Assembly (NCBI GenBank): GCA_965199975.1
Contig: OZ241340.1
Span: 248,001-312,000, forward strand
Length of the DNA stretch: 64,000 nt
Reading direction: 5' to 3'
Source of the DNA: JASLDZ01 sp965199975
Lineage (GTDB): Bacteria > Pseudomonadota > Alphaproteobacteria > Caulobacterales > Caulobacteraceae
Part shown: piece by piece, positions 41,184-51,678 of the stretch
Layout of the letters: each line of letters opens with the position of its first letter
Numbering within the stretch: the stretch's first letter is position 1
Position numbers and translations under genes: made by a program
Notes under the pieces: model-generated
Databases searched by the model: none
The model's input: only the letters and a program-made list of their open reading frames with translations
Told to the model about the DNA's origin: nothing

Positions 41184-42307
41184 AAGCCGTGCAGCCGGGC
41201 CCAGCGGTCGCGGTGGAAGGCCTGGCCGCCAAAGGCCGCCTCCGCCACGCGGGCGCGCTTGAGGTAGAGGCCGGCGTCGTGGTCGTCGGTCATGCCGATG
41301 CCGCCGTGCATCTGCACCATGTCGTTCGAGACCAGGTGCAGGGCGTCGCCCGCCAGCGCCTTGGCCAGCGACGCGGCGCCGGCGGCATCGGGCCGGCCGT
41401 CCTGCAACGAGCGCAGGGCGCGCTCCACCGCGGTGCGCGCCAGCTCGATGGCGGTGAACATCTTGGCGGCGCGGTGCTGCAGCGCCTGGAAGCCGCCGAT
41501 CAGCTGGCCAAACTGGGTGCGCGTCTTGAGGTAGTCCAGCGTCTGCTCGAAGGCCGCGGTCGCCTGCCCCAGCATCTCGGCGGCGAGCGAGGCGCGGGCG
41601 ACATCGAGCACGTGTTCCAGGAGGTCCGCCCCGCCGGCGAGCTTCGCCTCGGCGGCGACGCGCACGCCCCCGAAATGGATGGCCGCCGCGCCCCGGCTGT
41701 CGATCAGGTCGAGCCGCTCGCAGGTGATCCCTTGGGTGTCGGTGGGGACGAGCAGCAGCGCGATCCCCTCGGCCTCGCCAGGCGCGCCGCTCTCGCGGGC
41801 GGCGACGATCAGCACGTCGGCCTCCATGCCGTCGAGCACGAAGGTCTTGGCGCCGTCGAGCACCCAGCCGTCGCCCTCGCGTCGCGCCGCCATCGCGGTT
41901 GCGAGCGGGTCGTGGCGCGCGCCCTCCTCCAGCGCCAGCGCCGCCACCGCCTCGCCGGCGGCGAACTTCGCCAGCCACGCGGCCTTCTGCGCGTCCGCGC
42001 CGCCGCGCATCAGCGCGGTCACCGCGATCACGCCGGTGGAGAGCAGCGGCGAGGCGGCCAGCGTGCGGCCCAGCGCCTCCAGCACCAGCCCCATGGCCGG
42101 AAGGTCGAGCCCAGCGCCGCCGGCGTCCTCGGGCGCCAGCACGCCGGGGAAGCCCATCTCGCCCATGCCGCGCCAGATGGCGGGATCGAAGCCGCGGCCC
42201 TCGCCCGTGTCGCGCATCGCGCGCAGGGCGTCGACGGGGGCCTGCTCGCGACCCCAGTCGAGCGCCGCGTCGCGCAGCATGGTCTGCTCTTCGCTCAGCA
42301 AGGCCAT
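41180..42307 (-). CDS. Acyl-CoA dehydrogenase
   Basis: A 375-aa FAD enzyme for alpha,beta-dehydrogenation of acyl-CoA thioesters. Family features: the N-terminal helical domain with FPGVLAPEDAGGAGLDLPAM, the middle beta domain (GWVLDGAKTFVLDG), and the C-terminal helical domain with YLKTRTQFGQLIGGFQALQH and MVQMHGGIGMTDDHDAGLYL. It is of the shorter, more divergent type often paired with a second dehydrogenase to form a heteromeric enzyme for steroid or aromatic side chains. The stop overlaps the downstream hydrolase frame. Confidence 0.92.
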   Translation of the reverse strand: MALLSEEQTMLRDAALDWGREQAPVDALRAMRDTGEGRGFDPAIWRGMGEMGFPGVLAPEDAGGAGLDLPAMGLVLEALGRTLAASPLLSTGVIAVTALMRGGADAQKAAWLAKFAAGEAVAALALEEGARHDPLATAMAARREGDGWVLDGAKTFVLDGMEADVLIVAARESGAPGEAEGIALLLVPTDTQGITCERLDLIDSRGAAAIHFGGVRVAAEAKLAGGADLLEHVLDVARASLAAEMLGQATAAFEQTLDYLKTRTQFGQLIGGFQALQHRAAKMFTAIELARTAVERALRSLQDGRPDAAGAASLAKALAGDALHLVSNDMVQMHGGIGMTDDHDAGLYLKRARVAEAAFGGQAFHRDRWARLHGF

Positions 42308-42311
42308 GGGG

Positions 42312-42934
42312 TCAGGACTCCGAAGCGGGCTTGGCGGCCCAGGCCAGCGCCTGGTCCATGCGGTCGAAGCCCCAGAACAGCTCGCCGTCGGCTGTGGTGA
42401 AGGCGGGGGCGCCGAACAGGCCGCGCTCGAGCGCCTCGGCGGTCTGCGCCTTGAGCGCATCCTTGATCTCGGGCGCTTGCGCGCGGGCGAGGACGGCGGC
42501 GCCGGGCATGTCGATCTCGGCCAGGATCTCGCCCAGGCGGCCCACGTCGGCGATGTCCTGGTCGCGGGCGAAGTTGGCGTCGTACACGGCGCGGGTGAAG
42601 GCCGAGATCGACAGCCCCTCGGCCTCGCAGGCCAGCGCCGCACGCGCGGCGTACAGGCTGTTTCGCGGCATGGTCGAGGGGGCCTTCCAGGGCACGCCCG
42701 CGGCCTCGCAGGTGCGCTCCACGTCGCGCCACATGTAGCGGAACTTCTCCGGGTGGCGGGCGAAGGGCGTCTCGGCCACCCCGTGCTGGGCCTTGAAGAT
42801 CGGGCCCAGCAGGAAGGGCCGCCAGCGGATCGCCACGCCCGCGTCGGCCGCCCGCCGCCCGATCGTCATTGCTGCGGGGTAGCTGTAGGTCGAGGCGAAG
42901 TCGTACCAGAAGTCGAGAGTGGGCACGGCGTCGC

Positions 42935-42938
<4 letters not shown>
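42312..42938 (-). CDS. 2-hydroxychromene-2-carboxylate isomerase (DsbA/kappa-GST fold)
   Basis: A 208-aa protein of the HCCA isomerase family, a glutathione-dependent thioredoxin-fold enzyme first known from naphthalene breakdown. The N-terminus TLDFWYDFASTYSYPAAM has the typical DFxSxYSY pattern; IRWRPFLLGPIFK and the late FGAPAFTTADGELFWGFDRM (cis-Pro) fit the fold. It lies between two acyl-CoA dehydrogenase genes with a 4-base overlap upstream and a 4-base gap downstream. Its substrate here is probably a CoA-linked or aromatic intermediate, but this is inference. Confidence 0.9.
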
Positions 42939-44128
<1,190 letters not shown>

Positions 44129-44479
44129 GGGCCGCTCCCGATCCCGCAGGCCCTTGGCGACCGCGGGTTATCGCCGATCACTCTTACGCCGTGAGCGCGG
44201 CCTCGCAAGCGCGGCGCCGATCTCTGCCCCGCGGGCGGGGCGGACGTAGACTGGCGCCATGCACGCGACGCCCGATCCTTGGTGGAGGAAAAAGTGTCCA
44301 AACTCTGCGGCGGCGCCGTCCGCAGTCCGGCGCGGAGCCGTCGCCCAATCGCTTGCGAGGCCGGGGATCAACGGCCGCGACCGGACAGTCCGGACAGACT
44401 CTTCTCGCGAGCCGGGTCCGGCGGCGAGGAGGTGAAGATGCTTGAGGCGGAGGGGTCGAGCCCCTAACTTGGCGACCGG
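44129..44479. other. Intergenic region between acyl-CoA dehydrogenase and 6S RNA
   Basis: About 350 bases. Short frames such as the one from 44260 have no coding character. It should hold the divergent promoters of the leftward operon and of 6S RNA. I see no other clear element. Confidence 0.5.
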
Positions 44480-44650
44480 CGGGTCGTGCTGCGGCTCACG
44501 TCGGAGGCTTCATATCCCGGGGACCTTAATCGCCTTACTAGGGAGCTGTTCCCGGCCGAGCTCGTGGGCTCGGACGCACGGCGCCCACCTGGTCAACCAG
44601 GTTCAAGGGGATTGAACACGCCTCCACGGTTCTCTGCGGCGCCGCCACCC
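44480..44650 (+). ncRNA. ssrS: 6S RNA
   Basis: The position just before 5-formyl-THF cyclo-ligase is the conserved site of 6S RNA. Visible matches to the known form: the terminal hairpin region ACCTGGTCAACCAGGTTCAA followed by GGGGATTGAACA (E. coli has CACCTTGAACCAAGGGTTCA), a GGAGGC/GCCTCC closing pair (44503-44508 with 44624 onward), and a GCGGC/GCCGC outer pair. 6S RNA binds the sigma-70 holoenzyme in stationary phase. The ends are approximate. Confidence 0.65.
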
Positions 44651-44683
44651 TTCCCCCCTGACAAGGCGGAGCTTCGGGTGAGC

Positions 44684-45226
44684 ATGCGCGCCGAACGCAG
44701 GCGCCTGGCGCAGGCTGCGCCCGACGCTTCGGAGCGGGCCGCCGTGGCCCTCGCCGCTTTCGAGCTCGCGGGGTGCACAGTCGCGCTCTACTTCCCGCAA
44801 GGCGCGGAACTCGACCCCGCGGCGCTCGACGCCCGGCTACGCGGCCGGGGCGTGAACATCGCCCTGCCCGTGGCCGTGGCGAAGGACGCGCCGCTCGTGT
44901 TCCGCCTGCACGTCACGGGCGCGGCCCTCCGGCGCGACGCCGCGGGCGTGCCCGCGCCCGGTCCGGAGGCGCCGGAGGTCACGCCCGGCCTCGTCGTCGT
45001 CCCGCTCCTGGCCTTCGATGCGACCGGTGCGCGGTTGGGCCAGGGGGGCGGATTCTACGACCGCACGCTGGCGGCGCTGCGCGCCCGCGGCCGGGTGACG
45101 GCGCTGGGCCTCGCCTACGCCGGGCAGGAGGTGGAGCGCTTGCCCGCCGAGCTGCACGACGAGCGGCTCGACGCCGTGCTCACCGAGGTGGGCGTGCGGG
45201 TGTTCGGCCCTATATGGCCGCCATGA
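44684..45226 (+). CDS. 5-formyltetrahydrofolate cyclo-ligase
   Basis: A 180-aa ATP-dependent enzyme that returns 5-formyl-THF to the folate pool. Motifs: VALYFPQGAELD, the ATP/folate loop LAFDATGARLGQGGGFYDRT, and the C-terminal LAYAGQEVERLPAELHDERL. The start is uncertain. ATG 44684 lacks the usual KAxLR N-terminal stretch, which is encoded just upstream (DKAELRVSMRAERRRLA). A GTG at 44678 or a TTG at 44612 inside the 6S RNA gene could be used. It overlaps the next gene by ATGA. Confidence 0.9.
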   Translation: MRAERRRLAQAAPDASERAAVALAAFELAGCTVALYFPQGAELDPAALDARLRGRGVNIALPVAVAKDAPLVFRLHVTGAALRRDAAGVPAPGPEAPEVTPGLVVVPLLAFDATGARLGQGGGFYDRTLAALRARGRVTALGLAYAGQEVERLPAELHDERLDAVLTEVGVRVFGPIWPP

Positions 45227-46092
45227 GACTGGCCTTCTTCGGAGACGTCATCGGCTCTTCCGGCCGCGAGGGGGTCGTCACCCGCCTGCCGGGCCTTCGG
45301 CGGCGGCTCGGCTTGGACTTCGTCATCATCAACGCCGAGAACGCCGCCGGCGGCTTTGGCGTCACCGAGAAGATCGCCCACGAGCTGTTCGATGCGGGCG
45401 CCGACTGCCTGACCATGGGCAACCACACCTGGGACCAGCGCGAGGCGCTGACGCTGCTCGACCGCGAGCCGCGCATCCTGCGCCCCCTCAACTACCCCCC
45501 GCTGAGCCATGCCCCCGGCAAGGGCGCCTACCTGTACGACGCGCCGGGCGGGCGGCGCGTGCTCGTCATAAGCCTGCATGGCCGCGTGCACATGGATGCG
45601 CTGGACGATCCGTTCGCCGCCGTGGACCGCGAGCTGGAGGCCTGCCCGCTAGGCGTCGCCGCCGACGCTATCGTGGTGGATATGCACGCGGAGGCCACCT
45701 CCGAGAAGATGGCCATGGGCGCCTTCTGCGACGGGCGCGCCTCGCTCGTGGTGGGCACCCACACCCACGTGCCCACCGCCGACGCCCAGGTGCTGCCGGG
45801 GGGGGCGGGCTATCAGACCGACGCGGGCGGCTGCTGCGACTACGACAGCGTGATCGGCATGGACAAGGCCGAGCCCGTGCGCCGCTTCAGCACCCGCCTG
45901 CCCGGCGCGCGCTACACGCCCGCGTCCGGCCCCGCCACGGTCTGCGGCGTGTTCGTCGAGACCGACGACCGCACCGGCCTGGCGCTGCGCTGCGAGCCGA
46001 TCCGCGTCGGCGGCCGCCTGCGCCCGGCCATGCCGCAGGTGGAGGCCGGAACCTCCGTGTCCGGATCGACGCTCTCGCTGGCGGCAGACTAA
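45223..46092 (+). CDS. YmdB-family metallophosphoesterase (TIGR00282)
   Basis: A 289-aa calcineurin-like phosphoesterase of the YmdB type, a 2',3'-cyclic nucleotide phosphodiesterase in characterised members. Metal-binding motifs: RLAFFGDVIGSSGREGV, INAENAAGGFGVTEK, MGNHTWDQREAL, ISLHGRVHMD, VDMHAEATSEKMAMG and VVGTHTHVPTADAQVLPGGA. The ATG at 45223 overlaps the cyclo-ligase stop (ATGA); an ATG three codons upstream is possible. The extra C-terminal 20 residues are Ser/Gly-rich. Confidence 0.95.
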   Translation: MRLAFFGDVIGSSGREGVVTRLPGLRRRLGLDFVIINAENAAGGFGVTEKIAHELFDAGADCLTMGNHTWDQREALTLLDREPRILRPLNYPPLSHAPGKGAYLYDAPGGRRVLVISLHGRVHMDALDDPFAAVDRELEACPLGVAADAIVVDMHAEATSEKMAMGAFCDGRASLVVGTHTHVPTADAQVLPGGAGYQTDAGGCCDYDSVIGMDKAEPVRRFSTRLPGARYTPASGPATVCGVFVETDDRTGLALRCEPIRVGGRLRPAMPQVEAGTSVSGSTLSLAAD

Positions 46093-46102
46093 GGAGCCTC
46101 CC

Positions 46103-46258
46103 ATGGCCGACCCGCGCAAGGACGAGCTGACACCGACGGGCAAGGACCCGGCCGAAGGCGCCCGCGGCCCCGAGGAGGGCGCGCCCGCCGTGGTCGATGC
46201 CGAGGAGAGCCACCTGGGCGCCGCGGGCGACCCGGCGGAGGGTCCCCGCAAGCCGTAG
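46103..46258 (+). CDS. Small acidic hypothetical protein
   Basis: A 51-aa Pro/Glu/Gly/Ala-rich, disordered-looking protein (MADPRKDELTPTGKDPAEGA). It has a good ribosome site (AAGGAGCC) and starts 10 bases after the phosphoesterase stop, so it is likely translated from the same transcript. No family recognised. Confidence 0.6.
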   Translation: MADPRKDELTPTGKDPAEGARGPEEGAPAVVDAEESHLGAAGDPAEGPRKP

Positions 46259-46331
46259 CGTCGGCGTTAACCTGCCGGTGGCGGGTGGTCGCTAGGGTAC
46301 GCCTGCAATCTGCAGGCCAGGAGCCCGCGCC

Positions 46332-47837
46332 GTGGCGCTCAACGCGAGACTGGAGCTCCGGCAGGGCCAGGGGCTGGTCATCACCCCCCAGCTGCAGCAG
46401 GCTATCAAGCTGCTGCAGCTCTCCAATCTCGAGCTCGACGCCTTCATCGAGGGTGAGTTGGAGAAGAACCCGCTCCTCGCCCGCGACGAGGCCGAGGAGG
46501 GCGGCGATCCTCCCGCCGAGGCGGTCGCGTCCGCCTCCCCCGAAACCGAGCTCGACGGTCGCCCCGAAAGCGGCGGGGCCGAGCTCGACGCGCCTTCCGA
46601 TGCGCTGGACGGCGACGCCTCCCCCGGCGACCGCCAGGCTGAGGGCGCGGCGGACGCGGGCGGTGCGGTCGACTGGTCGCGCGCAGGTTCCGGCGGCGGC
46701 TTCGACGGCGAGGACGGCTTCGAGGGTGCGTTGGCCGCCGAGCCCACCCTGCACGACCACCTACACGCCCAGCTCGCCGCCGCCCCCCACCTCGACGCCG
46801 TCGACCGGGTCGTGGCGGGGGTGCTGATCGATGCGGTGGACGAGGGCGGCTACCTGCGCGGCGACACCTTGCCCGTAGTCGCCGAACGCCTCGGCTGTGA
46901 ACTGGCGAGGGTCGAGCGCGTGCTCGGTGTCCTCCAGGGCTTCGAGCCCGTGGGCGTGGCCGCGCGCTCGGTCGCCGAGTGCCTGGCCATCCAGCTTCGC
47001 GAGCGCGACCGATTCGACCCGGCCATGGCGACGCTGATCGAGCACCTCGAGCTGTTGGCCCGGCGCGATCTCTCGGCCCTGCAGCGCGTATGCGGCGTCG
47101 ACGCCGAGGACCTGCGCGAGATGATCGCCGAGGTGAAGGCGCTCACGCCCCGGCCCGGCGCCGCCTTCGGCGCGGCGCCCATGCAGACCGTGGTTCCCGA
47201 CGTGATGGTGCGAGAGGACCCCCTGGGCGGCTGGCGGGTGGAGCTCAACTCCGACACCCTGCCGCGCCTGCTGGTCGATCAGCGCTACCATGCGACCGTC
47301 TCCGGCCGCGCCCGCAGCGCCGCCGACCGCACCTACGTGGCCGAGCAGCTCTCCGAGGCGAGCTGGCTGGTGAAGAGCCTCGACCAACGCGCCAAGACCA
47401 TCCTCAAGGTGACGTCTGAAATCGTGCGCCAGCAGGACGCTTTCCTCGCCTTCGGGGTGGAGCACCTGCGCCCGCTCAACCTCAAGCATGTGGCCGACGC
47501 CATCGGCATGCACGAATCCACCGTGAGCCGCGTCACCTCCAACAAGTACGTCGCGACGCCGCGCGGCGTGTTCGAGCTGAAGTTCTTCTTCACCTCTGGC
47601 CTTGCCGCCACCGATGGCGGCGAGGCCCACTCCGCCGAAGCCGTGCGCCACCGCATCAAGGCGATGATCGAGGGAGAGGCGCAGGCCGCCGACGGCGACG
47701 TGCTCTCCGACGACCGCATCGTCGAGCTGCTCAAGGAGACCGGCGTCGACATCGCCCGGCGCACGGTGGCCAAGTATCGCGAGGCCCTGCGCATCCCCAG
47801 CTCGGTGGAGCGCAAGCGGATGCTGCGCACCGGCTGA
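46332..47837 (+). CDS. rpoN: RNA polymerase sigma-54 factor
   Basis: A 501-aa alternative sigma factor that directs polymerase to -24/-12 promoters, for nitrogen, flagellar and stalk genes in Caulobacter. N-terminal activator-interaction region ALNARLELRQGQGLVITPQL and QQAIKLLQLSNLELDAFIEG, an acidic Ser/Pro-rich region, the core-binding domain, and the C-terminal RpoN box ARRTVAKYRE. The start is a GTG at 46332. A perfect palindrome GCCTGCA-ATC-TGCAGGC lies at 46301-46317 just upstream and might be an operator. Confidence 0.97.
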   Translation: MALNARLELRQGQGLVITPQLQQAIKLLQLSNLELDAFIEGELEKNPLLARDEAEEGGDPPAEAVASASPETELDGRPESGGAELDAPSDALDGDASPGDRQAEGAADAGGAVDWSRAGSGGGFDGEDGFEGALAAEPTLHDHLHAQLAAAPHLDAVDRVVAGVLIDAVDEGGYLRGDTLPVVAERLGCELARVERVLGVLQGFEPVGVAARSVAECLAIQLRERDRFDPAMATLIEHLELLARRDLSALQRVCGVDAEDLREMIAEVKALTPRPGAAFGAAPMQTVVPDVMVREDPLGGWRVELNSDTLPRLLVDQRYHATVSGRARSAADRTYVAEQLSEASWLVKSLDQRAKTILKVTSEIVRQQDAFLAFGVEHLRPLNLKHVADAIGMHESTVSRVTSNKYVATPRGVFELKFFFTSGLAATDGGEAHSAEAVRHRIKAMIEGEAQAADGDVLSDDRIVELLKETGVDIARRTVAKYREALRIPSSVERKRMLRTG

Positions 47838-47841
47838 AGCC

Positions 47842-48720
47842 TCAGCTGTAGCGGCGGATGGTAGCGCGGCGCAGCGTCTTGTCCTCGATCGAGTAGTAGA
47901 GGTGGATCAGTCCGTCGATCACGACCGAGGAGGCGGCGAAGGCGATGTCGGCGCCCGAGCGATCCGTGGGCGGGGCGGGCATGACCAATGGTTCCACGCC
48001 GCGCCCGGTCACCCGCCGGAAGTCGGGGGAGAAGGTCACCCAGCCGATGCGCCAGCGGGCGTCCTCGGTGGCGCCGTTGTAGAACATCACCGGTTCGTGC
48101 CCCGGCAGGATCTCCACCGGGCCGGTGGAGAGATGCCAGCGGTCCCAGCTGTCGTCGCGCACGGTGAACGGGTCGTCGACCACCGTCCACGGGCCGCGCG
48201 CCGAGGGGCCGCGGGCGCAACCGATGCGCGAGGCGTTGTTCTGCGCGTACTCGTACCAGAGCACCCACTCCCCGTCCGCGACCTTCGCCAGCGTCGCCTC
48301 CTTGACGTTGCCCTCACCCTCAGGCGCCTTGAGCAACGAAGGACCCTTGACGAGGTCTTGCAGACGCTTTCCCTCGGCGACCAGGAGCTGGCCCTGACCG
48401 TCGGCCTGCACGCCGGTGTAGAAGACCGTGTAGTCCCCGTGGTGTCGCACCACCGTGGGGTCTTCGCAGCCCTTGGCGTCCTCCGGTCCGGGGCCGGGTC
48501 CGATGGCGGGCTGGGGCGAGAGGGTGAAATTCACGCCGTCTTCGCTGCGCCCCGCCCAGATCACGCCGGTGGGATGGCCGCTGGGCGGCACCACGCGGAG
48601 CATCATGTGCACCACGCCGTCCTCGATCCAACAAAAGGGGCTCATCAGGTCGCACCCTTCGGCCGGGGAGCCGGGCGCCAGCGTCACCTCGTCGAGCGCC
48701 TCGACCACGTAGGCGACCAT
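47842..48720 (-). CDS. GH130-like glycosidase/phosphorylase
   Basis: A 292-aa five-bladed beta-propeller protein resembling family GH130 (mannoside phosphorylases and beta-mannosidases). Motifs: GPEDAKGCEDPTVVRHHGDY with the E-D-P-x-V pattern, FYTGVQADG, MFYNGATEDARWRIGWVTFS and IHLYYSIEDKTLRRATI. No signal peptide, so cytosolic. GH130 members act on beta-mannosyl linkages; the substrate is not predictable here. It converges on rpoN with a 4-base gap and follows the SDR gene by 4 bases, which suggests an operon. Confidence 0.8.
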   Translation of the reverse strand: MVAYVVEALDEVTLAPGSPAEGCDLMSPFCWIEDGVVHMMLRVVPPSGHPTGVIWAGRSEDGVNFTLSPQPAIGPGPGPEDAKGCEDPTVVRHHGDYTVFYTGVQADGQGQLLVAEGKRLQDLVKGPSLLKAPEGEGNVKEATLAKVADGEWVLWYEYAQNNASRIGCARGPSARGPWTVVDDPFTVRDDSWDRWHLSTGPVEILPGHEPVMFYNGATEDARWRIGWVTFSPDFRRVTGRGVEPLVMPAPPTDRSGADIAFAASSVVIDGLIHLYYSIEDKTLRRATIRRYS

Positions 48721-48724
48721 GCGC

Positions 48725-49492
48725 TCAGGCTCCCTGAGCGGCGGTGAGCGACAGCGCCCCGTCGATGGTGAAGACGCCGCCGGTGATATAGGCGGCCTTG
48801 TCGGACAACAGGAACGCCACGAGCTCGGCCACCTCGTCGGCCGTGCCGGCGCGGCCCCAGGGGATGGTGGCCTCGCGCTGCTTGAGCTCGGCTGGATCTT
48901 TCTGCGCCGCGGCGTTCATCGGCGTCAGGATCATGCCGGGGTCTACGGTGTTCACCGCGATCTGCTGGCGCGCGAGCTCCAGCGCCAGGGTGCGGCCGAG
49001 CTGGGTCAGCCCACCCTTGGCGCTGTCGTAGTCCACCCCGCCCGGGCGCGGATCGCGATCATGGATCGAGGAGATGTTGACGATGCGGCCGCCAGCCTTC
49101 TTCGCCTCCAGCGCGCGCACCATCCGGCGACAGGTGAGGAAGGGGCCCACGAGATCGGAACCCAGCACGCCGGTGAACTGGCCGAGGTCCATGTCGACGA
49201 GCTTGACCCCCGTCATGTTGCGCCCGGCCGAGTTCACCAGGAGGCTGGCGACGCCGAACTGCTGCTCGCACGCGGAGAACAGCGCCTCGACCGCGTCCTC
49301 CTGCGACACGTCGCATCGCACCGCCACTGTGGCGGCGGCGTCCCCGGCCGCCTTGCGCGTCGCCTCGGCCGCATCGGCGTCCTTGAAGTAGGTGAAGGCG
49401 ACCTTGGCGCCGGCCTTGGCCAGGGCCACGACGCAGGCGGCGCCGATGCCCGACTCCCCGCCGGTTACGACGGCGATCTGGTTCGTGAACAT
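48725..49492 (-). CDS. SDR-family oxidoreductase
   Basis: A 255-aa classical short-chain dehydrogenase/reductase. NAD(P)-binding TGGESGIGAACVVALAKAG near residue 10, NSAGRNMTG, catalytic Ser in VNISSIHDRDP and the YDSAKGGL Tyr/Lys pair near residue 155. The C-terminal VAFLLSDKAAYITGGVFTID closes the family pattern. The gene is immediately upstream of the GH130-like gene, so it may reduce or oxidise a sugar in the same pathway; inference only. Confidence 0.93.
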   Translation of the reverse strand: MFTNQIAVVTGGESGIGAACVVALAKAGAKVAFTYFKDADAAEATRKAAGDAAATVAVRCDVSQEDAVEALFSACEQQFGVASLLVNSAGRNMTGVKLVDMDLGQFTGVLGSDLVGPFLTCRRMVRALEAKKAGGRIVNISSIHDRDPRPGGVDYDSAKGGLTQLGRTLALELARQQIAVNTVDPGMILTPMNAAAQKDPAELKQREATIPWGRAGTADEVAELVAFLLSDKAAYITGGVFTIDGALSLTAAQGA

Positions 49493-49545
49493 CGAGCGCT
49501 CCTGGGGTGCGGCCCATCAAACCGCAGAGCTGGCGCGCGTTCCCT

Positions 49546-51174
49546 TCAGATCAGCTCGGGCCGCAGCAGCTCGGGGCTTCCGCGCCAGGCGCGGACGGCG
49601 GCGGCGGCCGTGGCGGGAGCCTCGGGATCGCGGAGGGCGGCTTGGGCGCGGGCCAGCACGCTGAGCGTCGCCCCGTCACCGGGCCAGTCGCGCAGGGTCG
49701 CCTGCGCCTCGCGCACGGCACCGCGGGCGTCGCCCCCGGCCAGGAGGGCCGAGGACAGCGAGCGGCGCGGAGGCCAGCCCCACAGGGGCGGGTCACGGCC
49801 CGGATCCTTCGCCTCCCGCAGCACGGCCGCCCGGCGATACGCCGTCGCCGCGGCCCGCCAGTCGTGACGCAGCATGGCGGCGCGGCCCTCAAGCGTGAGG
49901 CGCGCCACCTCGGAGACAGCTCGCAGGTCCGCCGCCGGCGAAGCGGGAAGGCGGCCTATCGCGGCGGTCTCGGCGGCCACGCCCGCAGCGTCCCCGCGGC
50001 GGGCGAAGGCCTCGCCCCGCGCGAAGTGCAGCAGGGATTGCGCCGAGGGCGCAGCGGCGCGCAGCGCCAGCACCTCGTCCACCGGCGCATAGGCGCCCAG
50101 CCCCAGGTAGGCGCGCGCGTAGACGAAGCTGTCGGCTGGGTACTGCGCCTGCATGCGCCGGGAGAGGTCGAGCGCCAGCGCGCCGTCGCCGCTCATCAGC
50201 GCGCCCGCCAGACCGAAGCTGAGGTTGTGGGCATGCAAGGCGAAGTCCGGCAGGCCTCCGGGCGGCTTCACCGCCGCCACGTAGGCGCGGTCGGCGTCGG
50301 CGGCGGAGCGGTTGACCGTCCCCGCGTCCTCGAAACGGCCCAACCGGTAGTAGAGGTGGCTCGGCATGTGGACGAGGTGGCCGGCGGCCGGCGCGAGGCG
50401 GCCCAGCCGGTCGGCGAAGGGCTCGGCGCGCCTCGGCTCGCCCTCCCACTCCATCAGGTGGATATAGAAGTGGATCGCGGGGGTGAAATCGGGTGCGCGG
50501 GCCAGCACGCGCTCCAGCCGGGCGCGGGCGGCGCGCGCATCCGGGCCGCCCCGGGTCCACCCGAAGCGGGAGCCCTCGCCGGCGATCATGTGGGCGTCGG
50601 CGGCGGCCACCTGCAGGGCGTCGTCGGCGGAGAACCGCTCGGCCAGCGCGTCGGCGGCGCGCGCCTCGGCGGGCGCGTCGGTGGTCCACTGGCCGGCGCG
50701 CCTGACGTAGCGGGCGCGCTCGGCCTCGACGATCCCCAGCGCCTTGGGCGAAAGGCCGTTCGCCCGCGCCCGCGCCTTGTCTAGCGCCGCCACCGCCCGG
50801 CCCGCCTCGGCGGCGTCTATGGGGTAGTTGATGGTCGGCGCCCGGGCCGCCGCCTCCCCCCAGAAACACAGGGCGCACGTCGGGTCGAGGCGCTGCGCGG
50901 CCTGGAAGGCGCGGATCGCCTCGGGCTCGTTGAAGGCGTTGTTCAGCCGCACGCCGGCGCTGAACTGGGCACGGGCGGCGGGGGTGGCGCGCTCGGCGTC
51001 GTAGCCGGTCGAGCCGAAGCCCGGCAGCACGGGCAGCGGGGGCACGTTGGCGGTTTGGGCCTGCGCCTTGGCCCCGGCGTCGGCGTGGCACAGGCCGAGC
51101 TCGCCCGTGGGCGGCGTAGGCGCGCTGGCGCCTAGGACGGCCGTGGCGGCCACGATGATCAGGGCTGAACGCAC
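49546..51174 (-). CDS. Exported tetratricopeptide-repeat protein
   Basis: A 542-aa protein. The GTG at 51174 with AGGAGG 6 bases upstream starts a signal peptide (RSALIIVAATAVLGASA). The mature chain has TPR-like helical pairs (LNNAFNEPEAIRAFQAAQRL, DPTCALCFWGEAAARAP, later LHFARGEAFARRGDAAGVAA). A His-rich central region (FTPAIHFYIHLMEWEGEP, HLVHMPSHLYYRLGRFEDAG) is typical of a known uncharacterised family. Periplasmic scaffold or enzyme; role unknown. Confidence 0.85.
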   Translation of the reverse strand: MRSALIIVAATAVLGASAPTPPTGELGLCHADAGAKAQAQTANVPPLPVLPGFGSTGYDAERATPAARAQFSAGVRLNNAFNEPEAIRAFQAAQRLDPTCALCFWGEAAARAPTINYPIDAAEAGRAVAALDKARARANGLSPKALGIVEAERARYVRRAGQWTTDAPAEARAADALAERFSADDALQVAAADAHMIAGEGSRFGWTRGGPDARAARARLERVLARAPDFTPAIHFYIHLMEWEGEPRRAEPFADRLGRLAPAAGHLVHMPSHLYYRLGRFEDAGTVNRSAADADRAYVAAVKPPGGLPDFALHAHNLSFGLAGALMSGDGALALDLSRRMQAQYPADSFVYARAYLGLGAYAPVDEVLALRAAAPSAQSLLHFARGEAFARRGDAAGVAAETAAIGRLPASPAADLRAVSEVARLTLEGRAAMLRHDWRAAATAYRRAAVLREAKDPGRDPPLWGWPPRRSLSSALLAGGDARGAVREAQATLRDWPGDGATLSVLARAQAALRDPEAPATAAAAVRAWRGSPELLRPELI

Positions 51175-51323
51175 GCGCGCCTCCTTACGCGCTTGTACAC
51201 CGTGCGCTGTGCACAGGTGAGGCCGGCGCCTGCGATGATCCGCCGCTCGACCTGGCGCCACGCGTGGCGGCAGGGTTGCGCACGCCTCCGCCACGAGCGG
51301 GGCTCAACCCGGAGGAGACACCC

Positions 51324-51587
51324 ATGCGCACCTTGATCCTCGCCGCCGCCGCGGCCGCCCTGCTGGCCGGCCCGGCCCTGACCACGTCCGCCGCGGCCGC
51401 GCCCCCGGCATCCGCCAAGCCCGCCACCAAGGGCACGAGCAAGATGAGCGCCTGCGCCGGTCAATGGCGCGGCATGAGCGCCGGCGACAAGGGCAAGTAC
51501 AACGATAAGGCCAAAGGCATGAAGTCCAAGAAGGGCGGCAGCCTGTCGGGCTACAACGTCTGGACCAGCGAGTGCATGAAGAAGTGA
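51324..51587 (+). CDS. Small secreted PsiF-like protein
   Basis: An 87-aa protein with a signal peptide (MRTLILAAAAAALLAGPALT). The mature part holds CAGQWRGMSAGDKGKYNDKA and YNVWTSECMKK, which resembles the Cys-bounded repeat of PsiF-type phosphate-starvation proteins. The start has GGAGGAG upstream. Function unknown; probably periplasmic. Confidence 0.7.
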   Translation: MRTLILAAAAAALLAGPALTTSAAAAPPASAKPATKGTSKMSACAGQWRGMSAGDKGKYNDKAKGMKSKKGGSLSGYNVWTSECMKK

Positions 51588-51678
51588 GGCGTCAGCCTTG
51601 ATGGCGCGGGCGGGCGCGGCCGGAACCGCCGCCCCGCCTGGGCTTTCCGCTCCGCGACCCCTTTCGGAGCGTACGACC

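Noticed and set aside
44260..44467. Short rightward frames before 6S RNA
   Set aside because: Arg/Pro/Ala-rich composition without a ribosome site or family pattern; typical GC-rich noise.
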